Shown: in pieces, positions 1-8,329 of the stretch | How the letters are laid out: every line of letters begins with the position of its first letter | How positions within the stretch are numbered: the stretch's first letter is position 1 | Origin: Vibrio sinaloensis | GTDB taxonomy: Bacteria > Pseudomonadota > Gammaproteobacteria > Enterobacterales > Vibrionaceae | DNA: 64,000 nt | NCBI RefSeq assembly: GCF_000808535.1 | Contig: NZ_JWLV01000001.1 | Location: forward strand, 682,001 to 746,000 | Reading direction: 5' to 3' | Position numbers and translations under genes: made by a program | The notes under the pieces: generated by a model | The model's database searches: none | The model's input: only the letters and a program-made list of their open reading frames with translations | What the model was told of the DNA's origin: nothing

Positions 1-78
1 ACGTTATCAATTGGCAGACTGATTAGACGAATTGTGATGGATCGTTTTCTTCTCATCACTCCGCAATACAACGCTTAA
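1..78 (+). CDS. Possible 3' end of an upstream gene (partial)
   Basis: An open frame enters from the left edge and ends with a TAA at 76-78, giving 25 codons ending in ITPQYNA. If real, it would end just before nanE and suggest that nanE is not the first gene of its operon. The peptide is too short to assign, and 25 stop-free codons happen easily by chance, so this is only a possibility. The alternative is that these bases are promoter DNA of the nan genes. Confidence 0.22.
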   Translation, partial: TLSIGRLIRRIVMDRFLLITPQYNA

Positions 79-93
79 TTTATGAGGCCCGTC

Positions 94-804
94 GTGAGAA
101 CAAAAAATCTAAATATCAATGAGTTAAAATCATCTTTGCTAGGTCAAACTGTGGTTTCTATTCAACCAGTCGTTGGTAGTCCATTAGAAAAAACAGAATT
201 TATCGTCGCGATGGCGCTAGCTGCAGAACAAGCTGGAGCGAAAGCTCTTCGTATTGAAGGTGTCGAAAATGTCGCCGCTGTGGCTGCAGTGGTCAGTGTA
301 CCAATTATTGGAATTGTGAAACGTGACTTGCAGGACAGTCCTGTTCGCATCACACCTTTTGCCCGTGATGTTGATAACCTTGCGAATGCAGGAGCCACCA
401 TCATTGCTTTTGATGCCACTGATCGTGAGCGTCCCGAAAGCCGCGAACACATTGCTCAAGCGATCAAAAACTCGGGGTGCTTTGCCATGGCAGACAGCTC
501 TTGTTTTGAAGATGGCGAATGGGCCAACTCGCAGGGAGTTGAAATTATTGGCTCAACGCTATCGGGATACGTCGACGATGTAGAGCCCACAGAACCAGAT
601 CTGCAATTGGTGAAACAGTTTTCTCAAGCGGGATTCTTTACAATGGCAGAAGGTCGCTACAACACACCCGAACTAGCAGCTCAAGCGATACAAGCAGGCG
701 CAGTGGCGGTTACTGTCGGTTCTGCGATAACTCGCCTAGAAGTGGTCACCAACTGGTTTAATGCAGCGACACAAGCGGTAGGGGAAAAACAATGCACACA
801 CTAG
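94..804 (+). CDS. nanE: N-acetylmannosamine-6-phosphate 2-epimerase
   Basis: NanE converts ManNAc-6-P to GlcNAc-6-P in cytoplasmic sialic-acid catabolism. The roughly 236-residue protein is a TIM barrel of the NanE family: VVSIQPV near the start, a lysine in IIGIVKRDL (about residue 76) and a glutamate in TMAEGRY (about residue 186), which match the positions of the family's catalytic Lys and Glu. I chose the GTG at 94 because GAGG (84-87) sits six bases upstream; the in-frame ATG at 82 has no comparable ribosome site and would add four residues. The 3' end overlaps nanK by 13 bases, so the two are translationally coupled. The order nanE-nanK-nagA is the one found in Vibrio sialic-acid loci. 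The lyase and transporter genes are not in the window. Confidence 0.93.
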   Translation: MRTKNLNINELKSSLLGQTVVSIQPVVGSPLEKTEFIVAMALAAEQAGAKALRIEGVENVAAVAAVVSVPIIGIVKRDLQDSPVRITPFARDVDNLANAGATIIAFDATDRERPESREHIAQAIKNSGCFAMADSSCFEDGEWANSQGVEIIGSTLSGYVDDVEPTEPDLQLVKQFSQAGFFTMAEGRYNTPELAAQAIQAGAVAVTVGSAITRLEVVTNWFNAATQAVGEKQCTH

Positions 805-1655
805 CCATCGACATTGGCGGCACCAAGATAGCCTTAGGCTTAGTCAGAAATGGTCAACTAATTGAACGCACCCAGCTCCCGACACCTAAAGCGCAAAATG
901 CAGAGCAGTTTGCGCAAGTGATTCTCGCGCACGCCGATAAGTGGCTGCCAGAGATAAACAAAATCGGGGTTTCAACAACGGGCTTAGTCACCAAAGACGG
1001 TATTTCAGCCATCAACCCAGATACCTTAGCTTTTCCAAGCCCTTTCCCACTTGCCCAAGCGCTGGAATCACTGACCAATAAGCCAGTCGCGATGCTCAAC
1101 GATGCCCAAGCAGCTGCATGGTATGAATTCAAAGCTCTCGGGAGCACAATAGACAACATGGCGTTTATTACCGTTTCAACGGGCGTGGGAGGCGGGGTTG
1201 TCATTAATCGCCAATTGCATCAAGGAAATGCAGGTCTAGCAGGCCACATTGGACATACCGTTGTTGAACTTGATGGTCCCAAATGCGGTTGTGGTCAAAC
1301 AGGTTGTGTTGAAGCTATCGCGTCAGGAACCGCAATTAAAAGGGCCAGTGATGACTATTTCTTCCCGCATATTTCGAACATTGAACTGTTCTCCCTTGCA
1401 AGTAAAAATCAGCATGCAGAGGCCATTATTGCTCGAAGTGCCAACGCTATTGCAGCGCTTTGTTGTAATCTCAAAGCCACATTAGATCTCGACATTATTG
1501 TCTTAGGCGGAGGTATCGGCTTGGCAACAGGTTACCTTGACCGAGTCAATAAAGCGATAGCCTCTAGACCAGGAGCATTTCAGGTCTCAGTGGTGGCAGC
1601 CAAAGGTGACTACGACGCGTGTCTACTGGGCGCAGCCTATCAATTCAAGGAATAA
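792..1655 (+). CDS. nanK: N-acetylmannosamine kinase (ROK family)
   Basis: NanK phosphorylates ManNAc with ATP, making the substrate for NanE. The 287-residue protein has the ROK phosphate-binding start [10 protein letters not shown] (residues 7-16), the catalytic aspartate in LNDAQ (D104), and the ROK zinc site: a histidine in GHIGH (H155) and three cysteines in CGCGQTGC (C165, C167, C172). Its length is normal for the family. It starts inside the end of nanE and ends four bases before nagA. ROK enzymes overlap in sugar specificity (glucokinase, fructokinase, GlcNAc kinase), and the ManNAc assignment rests on the neighbours. Confidence 0.93.
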   Translation: MHTLAIDIGGTKIALGLVRNGQLIERTQLPTPKAQNAEQFAQVILAHADKWLPEINKIGVSTTGLVTKDGISAINPDTLAFPSPFPLAQALESLTNKPVAMLNDAQAAAWYEFKALGSTIDNMAFITVSTGVGGGVVINRQLHQGNAGLAGHIGHTVVELDGPKCGCGQTGCVEAIASGTAIKRASDDYFFPHISNIELFSLASKNQHAEAIIARSANAIAALCCNLKATLDLDIIVLGGGIGLATGYLDRVNKAIASRPGAFQVSVVAAKGDYDACLLGAAYQFKE

Positions 1656-1659
1656 TCTT

Positions 1660-2793
1660 ATGATACTCAACGCCATTTCCGCTCCGCGTATCTTTGATGG
1701 ACGTCAGTACCACAGCAACTCTGCTCTATTATGGCGCGATAACCATATTGAAGCCATTGTTCCACTCGAAGAGCTTTCGAGTGAGATACCTGTTCAGCAC
1801 TTTAGTGACTCAATAATCTGCCCCGGGTTTATCGATATTCAAGTTAATGGTGGCGGAGGGGTGATGTTCAACAACGACACTACGCCAGCGACCATGCAAA
1901 CCATCACCGAAGCGCACAGGAAGCACGGCACAGCCTACTTGCTGCCAACACTGATAAGTGCGACACCAACCAAAATTTCAGAGGCTTTGTTGGCTTGCCA
2001 GCAGGCACTCAATGATCGATTACCAGGAGTGCTGGGCATACACTTGGAGGGGCCATGGCTAAATCCGGCCAAAAAAGGCGCGCATGACTCTGCCTTATTC
2101 TATTCACCTAGCCTAGAGTCTTTGCAGCAGTTACCCTGGCCAGACAAAGGACAGCTCTTAATCACTTGTGCCACTGAACGCGTCGATGTTGGTGCCCTGT
2201 CTTGGCTAGAAGCACAGGGCGCGACGATTTCATGCGGGCACTCAAACGCTACTTTTGAGCAACTGCCTGCGGAAAAACTTAAACACATTGATGGGTTTAC
2301 TCATTTGTTTAACGCTATGTCACCACTCGAAGGGAGAGCTCCTGGGGCTGTCGGAACAGCGCTGCTCACCGATCATGCTTGGTGTTCCATCATCACTGAT
2401 GGCATCCATGTGCACCCTCAAAGTGTCTTGCTAGCGCATAGAATAAAACCGAAAGGCAAATTGTTGATAGTCACCGATGCGATGGGCTCGGTGGGCAGTG
2501 CCAATGATCAGTTTGAGCTTGATGGTGAGGTTATCTCAGTGGTTAATGGCAAACTCGTCAATCAAGAAGGTGCACTCGCTGGAGCCCACATAGGGATGGA
2601 TGAATCCGTGGCCAATGCGATTCAATGGGGAATAGATGAAGCAGAGGTTTTAAAAATGGCTTCAACCTACCCTGCTCAGGCGCTCAAATGTGAGCAGCTT
2701 GGTTATCTCAGACCGGGTTTTAAAGCTGCTGCAACTGTCCTATCTAATGAATATCAGTCTCGAGCGGTACTCGTCGATGGTAAACTCTATTAA
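1660..2793 (+). CDS. nagA: N-acetylglucosamine-6-phosphate deacetylase
   Basis: NagA removes the acetyl group from GlcNAc-6-P to give glucosamine-6-P and acetate, the step after NanE. The 377-residue amidohydrolase shows PGFIDIQVNG (residues 55-64), a metal-binding glutamate in IHLEGPW (E130), histidines in CGHSNA (H194) and THLFNAM (H215), and the catalytic aspartate in VTDAMG (D273). The ATG at 1660 is preceded by AAGGA (1647-1651); a longer in-frame extension into nanK is unlikely. Vibrios usually carry a second nagA in the chitin/GlcNAc regulon, so this copy is probably dedicated to sialic acid. A hairpin terminator follows. Confidence 0.93.
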   Translation: MILNAISAPRIFDGRQYHSNSALLWRDNHIEAIVPLEELSSEIPVQHFSDSIICPGFIDIQVNGGGGVMFNNDTTPATMQTITEAHRKHGTAYLLPTLISATPTKISEALLACQQALNDRLPGVLGIHLEGPWLNPAKKGAHDSALFYSPSLESLQQLPWPDKGQLLITCATERVDVGALSWLEAQGATISCGHSNATFEQLPAEKLKHIDGFTHLFNAMSPLEGRAPGAVGTALLTDHAWCSIITDGIHVHPQSVLLAHRIKPKGKLLIVTDAMGSVGSANDQFELDGEVISVVNGKLVNQEGALAGAHIGMDESVANAIQWGIDEAEVLKMASTYPAQALKCEQLGYLRPGFKAAATVLSNEYQSRAVLVDGKLY

Positions 2794-2800
2794 CTCAACC

Positions 2801-2824
2801 AAGGCGTTGCAATAAACGCCTTTT
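2801..2824 (+). terminator. Rho-independent terminator of nanE-nanK-nagA
   Basis: An 8-bp stem AAGGCGTT / AACGCCTT with a six-base loop is followed by TTTT. It starts eight bases after the nagA stop. Confidence 0.75.
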
Positions 2825-2897
2825 ACTATCGAAAAATCAGCCACTTGACCCTAGTGCGTTTTCCTTCAACAATGATTGTAAGATCAAGGAGCGCACT

Positions 2898-3764
2898 ATG
2901 TCAGACAAACTATCCACTACCGCCCTCGCCAAATTGCGTCAACAAGATGCGAAGGAACTCTTTACCGAGTTAAAAAATGCTGGCTATATCAACAGAGGTG
3001 ACGAAGGTTGGGTGCTCACCGAGATTGGGGCTAAGTTTGGCGGTGAGTACATCACGCACGCCAAATTTGGAAAGTTTATTGTTTGGCCACAAAACCTCCT
3101 CATCGATCATGCTGCGACCAGTGGTAATACACTCTCTGCTACTCAAATAGGCCAGCGCTTTTCTCTGCCAGCGAAGAAAATCAATCAACTCCTGCAAGAG
3201 CTGGGCTGGCTTAGTCGCACAGAACAAGGTTGGCTGGTAACTCAATCCGGTCTTACTGTTGGTGGCCATCAACGGGAAGATAAAGAGACCGGTGCGCAAT
3301 TTGTGGTTTGGCACGATACCATCATTCGTAATAAGCGCTTGAAGCAGTCGGTCGTCGAATTTTCCGGACAAGACGCCGAAACACACACGACAGACAAATC
3401 TTTGTCCAGCTTTAGGCAAAAGTTTGAAGCCAAACATCGCACCCTCGATGGCCACTATGTGCGCTCTAAAGGTGAGCTTATCATCGACAACTGGCTTTAC
3501 ATGAATGGCATCGTTCATGCCTATGATCGCCAATTACCTATCGAACAGGACGTATTGAGTGACTTTTACTTGCCGGCAGGAAAAGTGTATCTCCAATATT
3601 GGGGAAGTGATTCTGGTGAAATCGATGCAAAGCAACGAGATAAAATAATAGCGTTATACCAAGAGCATGGGTTTGCCCTTATCGAAGTGACTCCTGATGA
3701 CATAGAGCACCTTGATGAGCGATTGCCAAGTAAATTGCGAGAGTTTGGGATTAAAGCCTACTAA
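2898..3764 (+). CDS. Repeat-containing protein with a PD-(D/E)XK-like nuclease domain
   Basis: This 288-residue cytoplasmic protein is not one I can name. Residues 25-67 and 99-143 are visibly the same unit twice: each runs from a short helix (LKNAGYI, LQELGWL) through GWVLT or GWLVT and two glycines (GG) to a FIVW or FVVW end. Between them lies a helix-turn-helix-like stretch (LSATQIGQRFSLPAKK). The C-terminal part, residues 188-265, looks like a restriction-endonuclease fold: RSKGELIIDNWL (E193), SDFYLP (D222) and KVYLQYWG, where the usual acidic residue is Q233. A DNA-related role is inferred; catalysis is uncertain because of that Gln. The start is well supported by AAGGAG before ATG 2898. 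It has its own unit after the nagA terminator. Confidence 0.75.
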   Translation: MSDKLSTTALAKLRQQDAKELFTELKNAGYINRGDEGWVLTEIGAKFGGEYITHAKFGKFIVWPQNLLIDHAATSGNTLSATQIGQRFSLPAKKINQLLQELGWLSRTEQGWLVTQSGLTVGGHQREDKETGAQFVVWHDTIIRNKRLKQSVVEFSGQDAETHTTDKSLSSFRQKFEAKHRTLDGHYVRSKGELIIDNWLYMNGIVHAYDRQLPIEQDVLSDFYLPAGKVYLQYWGSDSGEIDAKQRDKIIALYQEHGFALIEVTPDDIEHLDERLPSKLREFGIKAY

Positions 3765-3884
3765 CGCCCCGTTGCTCATAAAATTAACCAAGCGATCAAG
3801 AGCATTCGTGATAGCGGCACTTACGACAAAATCGCTGCGAAGTACTTCTCATTTGATATTTATGGAGAAGAGCTAAGCAAATAG
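3765..3884 (+). pseudogene. C-terminal remnant of an amino-acid ABC transporter binding protein
   Basis: Directly after the TAA of the preceding gene and in the same frame, 39 further codons read RPVAHKINQAIKSIRDSG and then TYDKIAAKYFSFDIYG before a TAG at 3882-3884. This is the characteristic last helix and tail of HisJ/ArtJ-type periplasmic amino-acid binding proteins (SBP_bac_3). No start codon or ribosome site precedes it, and the other 80 % or more of the gene is absent. I read it as the leftover of a deletion that joined the upstream gene to the end of a binding-protein gene. The hairpin terminator behind it would have served the lost gene. Confidence 0.7.
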
Positions 3885-3900
3885 CCTTCGAGCCGCAAAC

Positions 3901-3936
3901 AAAAAGCCCTCAATAATCTAGTATTGAGGGCTTTTT
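3901..3936. terminator. Bidirectional intrinsic terminator
   Basis: A perfect 15-bp stem (AAAAAGCCCTCAATA at 3901-3915 paired with 3922-3936) has a six-base loop and A/T tracts at both ends, so it can act on both strands. It sits between the convergent pseudogene/nuclease-like gene and yccF. Confidence 0.9.
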
Positions 3937-3948
3937 CTGTTCATGCCT

Positions 3949-4377
3949 TTACTTAGAGTAACGCGCCATTGCCGCTTGCTCTTTAGGCACTACGGTTTTA
4001 CCAATCGGCGCCAGTGAAATGTAGGCGAGCTTCAAATGCTGAAGTGCGAATGGTATACCGATAATGGTAATAAAACACGCTACTGCCGACATGATATGAC
4101 CAATCGCCAACCAAATACCTGCCAACAAGAACCAGATCACGTTACCTATTGTGCCTAACGGGCTGGTGCCTATGTCCATCTCTTTAGTGAGCTCATCTCG
4201 TCCTATCACTTCTTGTCCGAACGGGAAGAAAGAGAAGTTCCCCATCACGAAACACGCTCGTCCCCACGGAATACCAATAATGCTGATGAAACACAACAAG
4301 CCGACTAGCCACCAAGCAAGTCCCATGATGACGCCACCACACAAAAACCAAATAATATTACCCAGTACTCTTAACAC
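3949..4377 (-). CDS. yccF: YccF family inner-membrane protein (DUF307)
   Basis: This 142-residue integral membrane protein has the twofold repeat typical of YccF: GNIIWFLCGG ... ISIIGIPWG in the first half and GNVIWFLLAG ... ITIIGIPFA in the second, with two hydrophobic segments in each. The molecular function of the family is unknown. The start is a GTG (4375-4377), supported by AAGGAG six bases upstream on the minus strand. The ABM-domain gene lies 23 bases upstream, so the two are probably cotranscribed. Confidence 0.88.
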   Translation of the reverse strand: MLRVLGNIIWFLCGGVIMGLAWWLVGLLCFISIIGIPWGRACFVMGNFSFFPFGQEVIGRDELTKEMDIGTSPLGTIGNVIWFLLAGIWLAIGHIMSAVACFITIIGIPFALQHLKLAYISLAPIGKTVVPKEQAAMARYSK

Positions 4378-4400
4378 TTGTTTCTCCTTTGTAGAAAACC

Positions 4401-4694
4401 TTAGCCGTAGACCTTTTCAAAGTGTTCTACGGTTGGGAAGGGATCATAAAAATGATGTAAAAGTGCCTTCCATTCCTGATATTGCGCGGATTGTCTAAAT
4501 CCTTGCTCGTGGTCTTCTATTGTTTGCCAGTTCACCAACAAAATATAGCGGCTTGGGTTTTCAACACACCGTTGCAGTTGGTGTGAAATATAGCCCTTCA
4601 TCGACGCTATGATCGTCTGCGCTTTGGCAAAGTTTTGCTCAAACTCAGACTCCAAATTCGGCTTCACATCTAATATTGCGACTTCCAGTATCAT
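4401..4694 (-). CDS. Antibiotic biosynthesis monooxygenase (ABM) domain protein
   Basis: This 97-residue protein is a single ABM domain (dimeric alpha-beta barrel). It starts MILEVAILDVKP, has SMKGYISHQLQRC and the RYILLVNW strand, and ends HFYDPFPTVEHFEKV. Relatives act as small monooxygenases or heme-degrading enzymes, but many bacterial members are uncharacterised quinol or stress proteins. I cannot assign a substrate. It lies between yccF (downstream) and a TSUP permease (upstream, 35 bases) on the same strand. Confidence 0.85.
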   Translation of the reverse strand: MILEVAILDVKPNLESEFEQNFAKAQTIIASMKGYISHQLQRCVENPSRYILLVNWQTIEDHEQGFRQSAQYQEWKALLHHFYDPFPTVEHFEKVYG

Positions 4695-4729
4695 GTTTTT
4701 TCCTTAACCTAAGATGAACAGCGCCCGTT

Positions 4730-5470
4730 TTATTGAATTAATCCCTGCCATACCGCCGTTGCACCACTGACCGTACACAAAGCGAGTGCGCCCAAGCGTA
4801 TCTTCTCTTTGGGTAACGAATGCGTGGTTAACTGCGCCAGTTTATAACCGACCCAAGAAGCAGGAATCAATGGAATTGAAATCCAAAGATGATGCCAAGT
4901 GAGAAACCCAGCGGGCATTTGAATGATCAGCGAGATGATGGAACTAAAGACAAAAAACGCCGACAGATTTCCCCGAAGCTGATTCGCCTCTTGGTGCTGT
5001 AAAAGCAGTGCCATTGGCGGGCCACCGATGGCTGAGCTGGTTCCAAAAAAGCCAGAGAAGAACCCTGCGATACCCATCCTCGCCGGTGTGGGCTCGATTC
5101 GAAATGGCAGTAAGCTGACTGCAACCGCAAACAGCACCAGTAAACCAAGCCATAGCGCCAGTAAGTCGGTGGAGACTAGAACAAGCAGCACCCCACCCGC
5201 AACAGAGCCGGGAACTCGCCCTATCAAGGCCATTTTTAAGCCACCGATTTCGACACTTGCGCGGTGTTTTAAGGCATTGAGAATCGAGATGAATAGCGCC
5301 ACCAAGCAAATCGGCGCGGGAACGTAATCTGGGGACACCAAAATCAGCAAAGGCGCTGCGACAATCGCCAGCCCAAATCCGATCGCTGTTTGCACAAACG
5401 ATCCTAAGAAGATCAAAAACGCGGCAATCAGAGCCTCTGGCGTTATCCATTCAGCGTACATATTCATCAT
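4730..5470 (-). CDS. TSUP (TauE/SafE) family membrane permease
   Basis: A 246-residue polytopic membrane protein with the TSUP pattern: GSFVQTAIGFGLAIVAAPLL in the first segment and a matching half-repeat around FFSGFFGTSSAIGGPPMALLL (about residues 138-158). About seven to eight membrane spans are visible. Family members export or take up sulfite, sulfoacetate or other organic anions. The substrate cannot be read from sequence. The ATG at 5470 is followed by further Mets at positions 2 and 4, so the start could shift by a few codons. Confidence 0.85.
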   Translation of the reverse strand: MMNMYAEWITPEALIAAFLIFLGSFVQTAIGFGLAIVAAPLLILVSPDYVPAPICLVALFISILNALKHRASVEIGGLKMALIGRVPGSVAGGVLLVLVSTDLLALWLGLLVLFAVAVSLLPFRIEPTPARMGIAGFFSGFFGTSSAIGGPPMALLLQHQEANQLRGNLSAFFVFSSIISLIIQMPAGFLTWHHLWISIPLIPASWVGYKLAQLTTHSLPKEKIRLGALALCTVSGATAVWQGLIQ

Positions 5471-5544
5471 TTACTACGAGTCAGTGAGAAACTTCATAAT
5501 AATCTAACGCGATGAAAATGCGACCGTTTTAAATGATTAAAATC

Positions 5545-6783
5545 TCACTGTTTTTCCGCTGTGTTTTGCCATCGGCGAGTAAAAGATGAATCGGGGTCAT
5601 AAAGCTCGGCTTGCTTGGCCAAATTAAATCGCCTTGAAGGATTGGGATCAGCGCCAACACCGGCTAGATACTGCCAATTTCCCCAGTTTGACGTCACATC
5701 ATAGTCAATCAATTGAGTTTCAAAATAAGCCGCTCCACGTCGCCAATCCAAACCCAACTCATGAATCAAACAACTCGCCACCAATTGACGCCCACGGTTA
5801 GACATAAAACCTGTCTCTTTGAGCTGATTCATGCACGCATTGACGATAGCAAACTCTGTCTCACCTTTTACCCAGCGTTGAAACGCCTCATCATCAAAAG
5901 GCTTAGGTGCTTGTTTCGATGTCAGTCCAGAAAAATAGAATACCCTTTGCTGATGCTTGCGCCCGTACCAATAGAAGTACTCGCGCCATAACAGCTCAAA
6001 TATAATCCAGTAGGTCGACTGATTGGCACCATTGCGTTGCTCATATTGGCGTAACAAAGCGACAATTTGTGCAGGAGAAATGCACCCGAGAGCGAGCCAA
6101 GGGGAAAAGTGCGTCGAGCTCGATTCTCCCTCTAAATGGTTGCGAGTCTCTTTGTAGCTACTGGCAAAAGGTTGGGAAAAGTACCAAGCCGCGTGTTGGA
6201 TCGCCGCGCGCTCGCCACCAACAAACCCCGTGGGAATGGCAATCTCTCCGAGACGATACAAAGCGTCTTTAGAAGGATAAAGATGCTCAAAAATGGGCTC
6301 TACTTGTTTGCGAAACTGAGTAAAGGTTGCCGGAAGCTCATCAAGTGGAAACGGCAACTGATCTAAGTGAAAAAGCGTGGTGTTGTCAGACTGAATCACC
6401 TCTAGCGTCGGAAATTTCTGCTTGATGACATTGATCATGACGGTCTCATCAAATCCCGCAACCTCGCTGACGTAAAGGTGGCTAACGCCTCGTTGCTCGA
6501 TTATCTCTGCCACGGCTTTTGTTGTGCCTTGCTCAGCGATATTGAGTTCGACGCCCAACGCCGCGAGGCTCTCTGAAAGGTCCTCAACGGACTGGTGTAT
6601 AAACCGCTCTCTGTGAGTTCCGAGGTTGTGCTCGCCGGAGAAAGCCGCTAGGAACTCGGTCACATGAGGTAGGCAATAGACGGCGACTAACTCGTCAACC
6701 TCGTTGAACGCGCGGTCGAGTAATGAATTGTTTAAGCGTCTTAAATCGTTGGTAAACCAGTATAAGCCAACCATTGTTTGCAC
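5545..6783 (-). CDS. DASH-type cryptochrome / photolyase
   Basis: A flavoprotein of the photolyase superfamily. The N-terminal antenna domain begins with LYWFTNDLRR, and the C-terminal FAD domain contains STHFSPWLALGCISP, ELLWREYFYWYGR and, near residue 365, SNWGNWQYLAGVGADPNPSR, which is typical of the DASH subgroup. Such proteins repair cyclobutane dimers in single-stranded or looped DNA and may sense blue light. I place the start at the GTG 6781-6783 because a perfect AGGAGG (6791-6796 on the complement) lies seven bases upstream; a longer form would read through that ribosome site. The predicted length is 412 residues. It is a single gene between MFS and TSUP genes. Confidence 0.9.
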   Translation of the reverse strand: MQTMVGLYWFTNDLRRLNNSLLDRAFNEVDELVAVYCLPHVTEFLAAFSGEHNLGTHRERFIHQSVEDLSESLAALGVELNIAEQGTTKAVAEIIEQRGVSHLYVSEVAGFDETVMINVIKQKFPTLEVIQSDNTTLFHLDQLPFPLDELPATFTQFRKQVEPIFEHLYPSKDALYRLGEIAIPTGFVGGERAAIQHAAWYFSQPFASSYKETRNHLEGESSSTHFSPWLALGCISPAQIVALLRQYEQRNGANQSTYWIIFELLWREYFYWYGRKHQQRVFYFSGLTSKQAPKPFDDEAFQRWVKGETEFAIVNACMNQLKETGFMSNRGRQLVASCLIHELGLDWRRGAAYFETQLIDYDVTSNWGNWQYLAGVGADPNPSRRFNLAKQAELYDPDSSFTRRWQNTAEKQ

Positions 6784-6848
6784 AGTAATGCCTCCTCTAC
6801 GTTGCACGATTATTCGATACGTAGAACAGAGGCATTTAGTTTACCCAG

Positions 6849-8054
6849 TTATGCCGCTGCTAATCGCTGCACTGGTCTATCGTTAATTGGCAAGTGGATT
6901 AGAGCTGCGGCAAACGCCAGAACCACAGTTGACCACCAGATTGGGTCGTACGAGCCGTAGTAATCGTAAATACGTCCGCCTGCCCATGCACCTAAAAAGC
7001 TGCCAACTTGGTGAGTGAAAAACACCAAACCATACAGAGTTGACAGGTACTTGGCACCGAAAATCTGTCTGACTAAGCCTGATGTTAATGGCACCGTACC
7101 GAGCCAACAGAAACCAATCGCACCGCCAAAAATCGCCGCCGTGTGCTCCGTGACAGGTAAGGTAACAAAAGCACCAATCACAGCCGTACGCATCAAATAC
7201 AACGCTGACATCACGTGGCGCTTGCTGTACTTATCGCCCATCACGCCCCAAAAATAAGAGCCAAAGATGTTGAAAATACCAACATACGCGAGTGCCATTG
7301 CCGCGGTTTGTGCCGACAAGTTCTTATCCGCTAAGTAGCTTGGTAAATGGGTGGCAATAAACATAACGTGGAAGCCACAAACAAAGAAGCCCGCATGGAT
7401 TAACCAGTATCCTTTATGGCTAAATGCCTCTTTTAACGCCTGCTTAAGCGTTTGTTGTTGCTCTTTGGTTTGGTCAGCATTGGCAGATGGCTTAGGCGCA
7501 CGCATAAATAGCGCAAAGGCGATCATAGTAGAGCAAAGAATCGCAAAGCCCTGCAATGCGCCTTGCCAGCCAAACTCAGATAGCATAGTTTGCGCGCCTG
7601 GGATCATCGCGAACATACCAAATGATCCAGCAGCAGTTGTCAAACCGAACGCTTTTGCCGCGTGCTCTGCCGGAACCACTTTCGCCACTGCACCTAACAC
7701 AATTACATAGCTTGTGGCACTTAAACCAAGACCAACTAATACACCTAGCGACAGGTAAAGCATGCTTGGCTCTACCGCAATTGACGTTAGGTACAAACCT
7801 GAACCATACGCGATAGCGCCTAAAATGATGACGCGTTTCGCGCCAAACCGGTCTGCAGCCATACCAACAAAAGGCTGAAACACACCGAACAACAGGTTTT
7901 GCAGGGCAATCGCAAAGCTGAAAAACTCGCGCCCAATTTGAAAGTGTTCTGATATTGGCATCATAAAAATGCCAAAAGATTGTCTGATACCCAGACAGGT
8001 AATTAAGATGGCGATCCCTAGCCAAACAATGATTGGAAATCGAAAAATGCTCAT
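6849..8054 (-). CDS. MFS transporter (monocarboxylate/oxalate-type)
   Basis: A 401-residue protein with twelve predicted membrane spans and MFS signatures: QPFVGMAADRFGAKRV in the loop between spans 2 and 3, and the related GVMGDKYSKRH in the second half. The overall pattern (RQSFGIFMMPISEHF start, GLVFFTHQVGSFLGAW near the end) resembles oxalate/monocarboxylate MFS porters. It lies 9 bases downstream of the His-rich small gene and in line with the rhodanese gene, so the three probably form one operon, divergent from the FtrA-type regulator. The substrate is unknown. Confidence 0.87.
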   Translation of the reverse strand: MSIFRFPIIVWLGIAILITCLGIRQSFGIFMMPISEHFQIGREFFSFAIALQNLLFGVFQPFVGMAADRFGAKRVIILGAIAYGSGLYLTSIAVEPSMLYLSLGVLVGLGLSATSYVIVLGAVAKVVPAEHAAKAFGLTTAAGSFGMFAMIPGAQTMLSEFGWQGALQGFAILCSTMIAFALFMRAPKPSANADQTKEQQQTLKQALKEAFSHKGYWLIHAGFFVCGFHVMFIATHLPSYLADKNLSAQTAAMALAYVGIFNIFGSYFWGVMGDKYSKRHVMSALYLMRTAVIGAFVTLPVTEHTAAIFGGAIGFCWLGTVPLTSGLVRQIFGAKYLSTLYGLVFFTHQVGSFLGAWAGGRIYDYYGSYDPIWWSTVVLAFAAALIHLPINDRPVQRLAAA

Positions 8055-8063
8055 CGCATAACC

Positions 8064-8261
8064 TTAGTGATGATGGTGGTGAGAATGGTCATGACCTTCA
8101 CCTGTTGTCTGGTGACAGCCGCTATTAATCGCTTGCTGAGCCAATAACGCCAGTAGTTTGGGAGAGTTATGGACAGCAACAAGAGAAAGCACTAGCAGTA
8201 AAGTCATTCTCATTAGCTGAGCAAAAAGTGATTGAGAAAACATAGTTCTAAATCTCAGCAT
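8064..8261 (-). CDS. Small membrane or exported protein with a histidine-rich tail
   Basis: An open frame of 59-86 codons, depending on the start (ATG 8243, ATG 8261 or TTG 8324; none has a strong ribosome site), fits exactly between the rhodanese gene and the MFS gene. It has a hydrophobic segment (MTLLLVLSLVAV), a cysteine (NSGCHQ), and a C-terminus GEGHDHSHHHHH. The hydrophobic part could be a signal peptide or a membrane anchor; the His/Asp tail could bind Zn, Ni or Cu. I know no family for it. Its position, strand and tight spacing argue for a real gene. Confidence 0.6.
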   Translation of the reverse strand: MLRFRTMFSQSLFAQLMRMTLLLVLSLVAVHNSPKLLALLAQQAINSGCHQTTGEGHDHSHHHHH

Positions 8262-8329
8262 GGGTTTCAAAAGAGCGCGAAGTGTAGAGATCCCCGCGCA
8301 ATGACTCAAATGACATTTAAACAAGGAGA

